Shown here one piece after another: positions 4,629-5,574 of a stretch of DNA of 5,574 nt. The translations under genes and the position numbers were made by a program. This DNA is from Burkholderiales bacterium (GTDB lineage Bacteria; Pseudomonadota; Gammaproteobacteria; Burkholderiales; Burkholderiaceae_C). The stretch is from assembly GCA_947450745.1 (NCBI GenBank), contig CANFYD010000290.1, positions 1 to 5,574 on the forward strand, written 5' to 3'. Every line of letters starts with the position of its first letter. The stretch's first letter is position 1. Below the pieces are notes generated by a model that saw only the letters and a list, made by a program, of their open reading frames with translations, ran no database searches and had not been told where the DNA came from.

Positions 4629-5574
4629 ATGAGCCTCAAGAACAAGAAATCGGCGCTCGCCATCGCCGCTGTGCTGGCCCTGGGCATGCTGTTGGGTGTG
4701 GCGATTCTGCGCACCGGGAAGACTCAAGCGGCAGGCGACGCGCAGGGCCATGCCGAGAACGCGGCCCATGCGGCACATGCGGACGAGGATCACCCTGGCG
4801 AGAAGGCCGGGGCTGCCCATGACGCGCATGACAACCACGCCGACAAGGAGCATCACGAGGAGACCGCCGCACCCGCTGGGCCCACCGCTTCCGCGAAGGG
4901 CCCGCACGGCGGCAAGCTGTTCAGCAAGGACGGCATGGGCCTGGAGCTGAGCATTTTCGAGACCGATGTGGAACCGGAGTTTCGGGTTTATCTGTATCGC
5001 GATGGCAAACCGGTGGCACCGAGCGTCGCCACGGTCAAGGTGACGCTGGAGCGCCTGGGCCAACAGCCCGAGGTCTTCAGCTTTGCCCCGGAGAAGGACT
5101 ATCTGAAGGGCTCGGCGGTGGTTGAAGAGCCGCATTCGTTCAACGGCACGGTCAAGGCGCAGCTGGGCGAGCAGACCTACGAGTTCAGCTTCGAGCAGGT
5201 CGAAGGCCGCGTGCAGATCAGCGACGCACAGCTCCAGCGCAACGGCGTCGAGATCGCCACCGCCGGCCCGGCGCGCATCCGCAGCAGCGTGCAGTTGTTG
5301 GGCGAGGTCAAGCTGAACCAGGATGTCACCGTGTTCGTCACGCCGCGCTTGGCCGGCATCGTTGAAGCGGTGCGCGCCAATGCCGGTGACCGCGTGCGCA
5401 AGGGCCAAGTGTTGGCCGTGATTTCCAGTCAGGCACTGGCCGACCAGCGCAGTGATTGGCTGGCGGCGCAGAAGCGGTTGGCGTTGGCCAAAACGACGTT
5501 CGAGCGCGAGAAGACCTTGTGGGAGGAAAAAATCACGGCCGAGCAGGACTACCTCAGCGCCCGCCAGGCCTTCC
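4629..5574 (+). CDS. czcB: Periplasmic adaptor of RND metal efflux pump, CzcB, 5' part (runs off right edge)
   Basis: The first 315 codons are present. CzcB proteins are membrane-fusion adaptors that join the inner-membrane pump CzcA to CzcC. Residues 8-27 form a hydrophobic anchor or signal. A flexible stretch at 31-93 carries ten histidines (41, 47, 50, 55, 64, 67, 70, 75, 76, 93) mixed with Asp and Glu, ending in the GPHGGKLF motif (91-98) of the CzcB N-terminal domain. Residues about 104-190 form a beta-rich domain (for example LELSIFETDVEPEFRVYLY). VQISDAQLQRNGVEIATAGP (195-214) leads into the barrel-sandwich (lipoyl-like) half, VTPRLAGIVEAVRANAGDRV (237-256), then KGQVLAVISSQALADQRSDW. 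The helical hairpin starts at about 272 and is cut by the window end. The His-rich tail suits binding of Zn, Co, Cd or Ni and delivery to the pump; Cu/Ag adaptors usually rely on methionines. The czcA pump gene is expected downstream. Confidence 0.9.
   Translation, partial: MSLKNKKSALAIAAVLALGMLLGVAILRTGKTQAAGDAQGHAENAAHAAHADEDHPGEKAGAAHDAHDNHADKEHHEETAAPAGPTASAKGPHGGKLFSKDGMGLELSIFETDVEPEFRVYLYRDGKPVAPSVATVKVTLERLGQQPEVFSFAPEKDYLKGSAVVEEPHSFNGTVKAQLGEQTYEFSFEQVEGRVQISDAQLQRNGVEIATAGPARIRSSVQLLGEVKLNQDVTVFVTPRLAGIVEAVRANAGDRVRKGQVLAVISSQALADQRSDWLAAQKRLALAKTTFEREKTLWEEKITAEQDYLSARQAF

Noticed and set aside
3075..5408. Minus-strand reading frame open for over 770 codons opposite czcC and czcB, in frame with the regulator gene, giving an apparent 1005-residue fusion.
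   Set aside because: It lies antisense to two well-recognised genes, its translation shows Leu/Gln/Arg/His/Ala-biased shadow composition with no domain, and the regulator's family N-terminus begins at 3074. GC-biased codon use on the sense strand explains the lack of stops.
1..5574. Mobile element or integron/transposon boundary around the resistance genes.
   Set aside because: No transposase, integrase, terminal inverted repeat pair, target duplication or tRNA is visible in the window.

Overview
This window looks like part of a heavy-metal resistance locus from a GC-rich Gram-negative bacterium. It encodes an outer-membrane channel protein and a periplasmic adaptor of an RND tripartite pump, and G or C dominates third codon positions. 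A member of Burkholderiales or a related beta/gammaproteobacterium is my inference from protein style only. No rRNA, tRNA, transposase, CRISPR array or integrase is visible, so the host cannot be fixed further and there is no direct sign of recent mobility.

Layout. On the minus strand, read from about 3074 down to 1, are: an OmpR-type response regulator (czcR-like, 2391-3074); its sensor kinase (czcS-like, 970-2391), overlapping by one base; a small secreted histidine-rich protein resembling CzcI-type proteins (457-819); and the N-terminal 127 codons of a HupE/UreJ-like membrane protein that runs off the left edge (1-381). On the plus strand are the outer-membrane factor czcC (3288-4625) and the start of the periplasmic adaptor czcB (4629 to beyond the right edge). 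The inner-membrane pump czcA would be expected just outside the window on the right.

The two arms diverge from a 213-bp intergenic region holding a near-perfect 28-bp palindrome (3104-3131). Its core, ATGACGAATTTGTCAT, differs at one base from the E. coli CusR box core as I remember it. It is the best candidate operator for the response regulator encoded next to it. A related half-site lies 89 bp away on the czcC side.

Working model (inference). The kinase senses excess metal in the periplasm and phosphorylates the regulator at Asp51. The regulator binds the shared operator and turns on czcCBA, and possibly its own operon. CzcB has a histidine-rich N-terminal stretch and a GPHGG motif, which points to Zn/Co/Cd/Ni-type cations more than to a methionine-based Cu/Ag pump. 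The two accessory genes downstream of czcS, one secreted and His-rich and one with the HX5DH motif of HupE nickel permeases, are the least understood part of the locus. No gene-free stretch exceeds 300 bases; the largest gap is the divergent promoter region.
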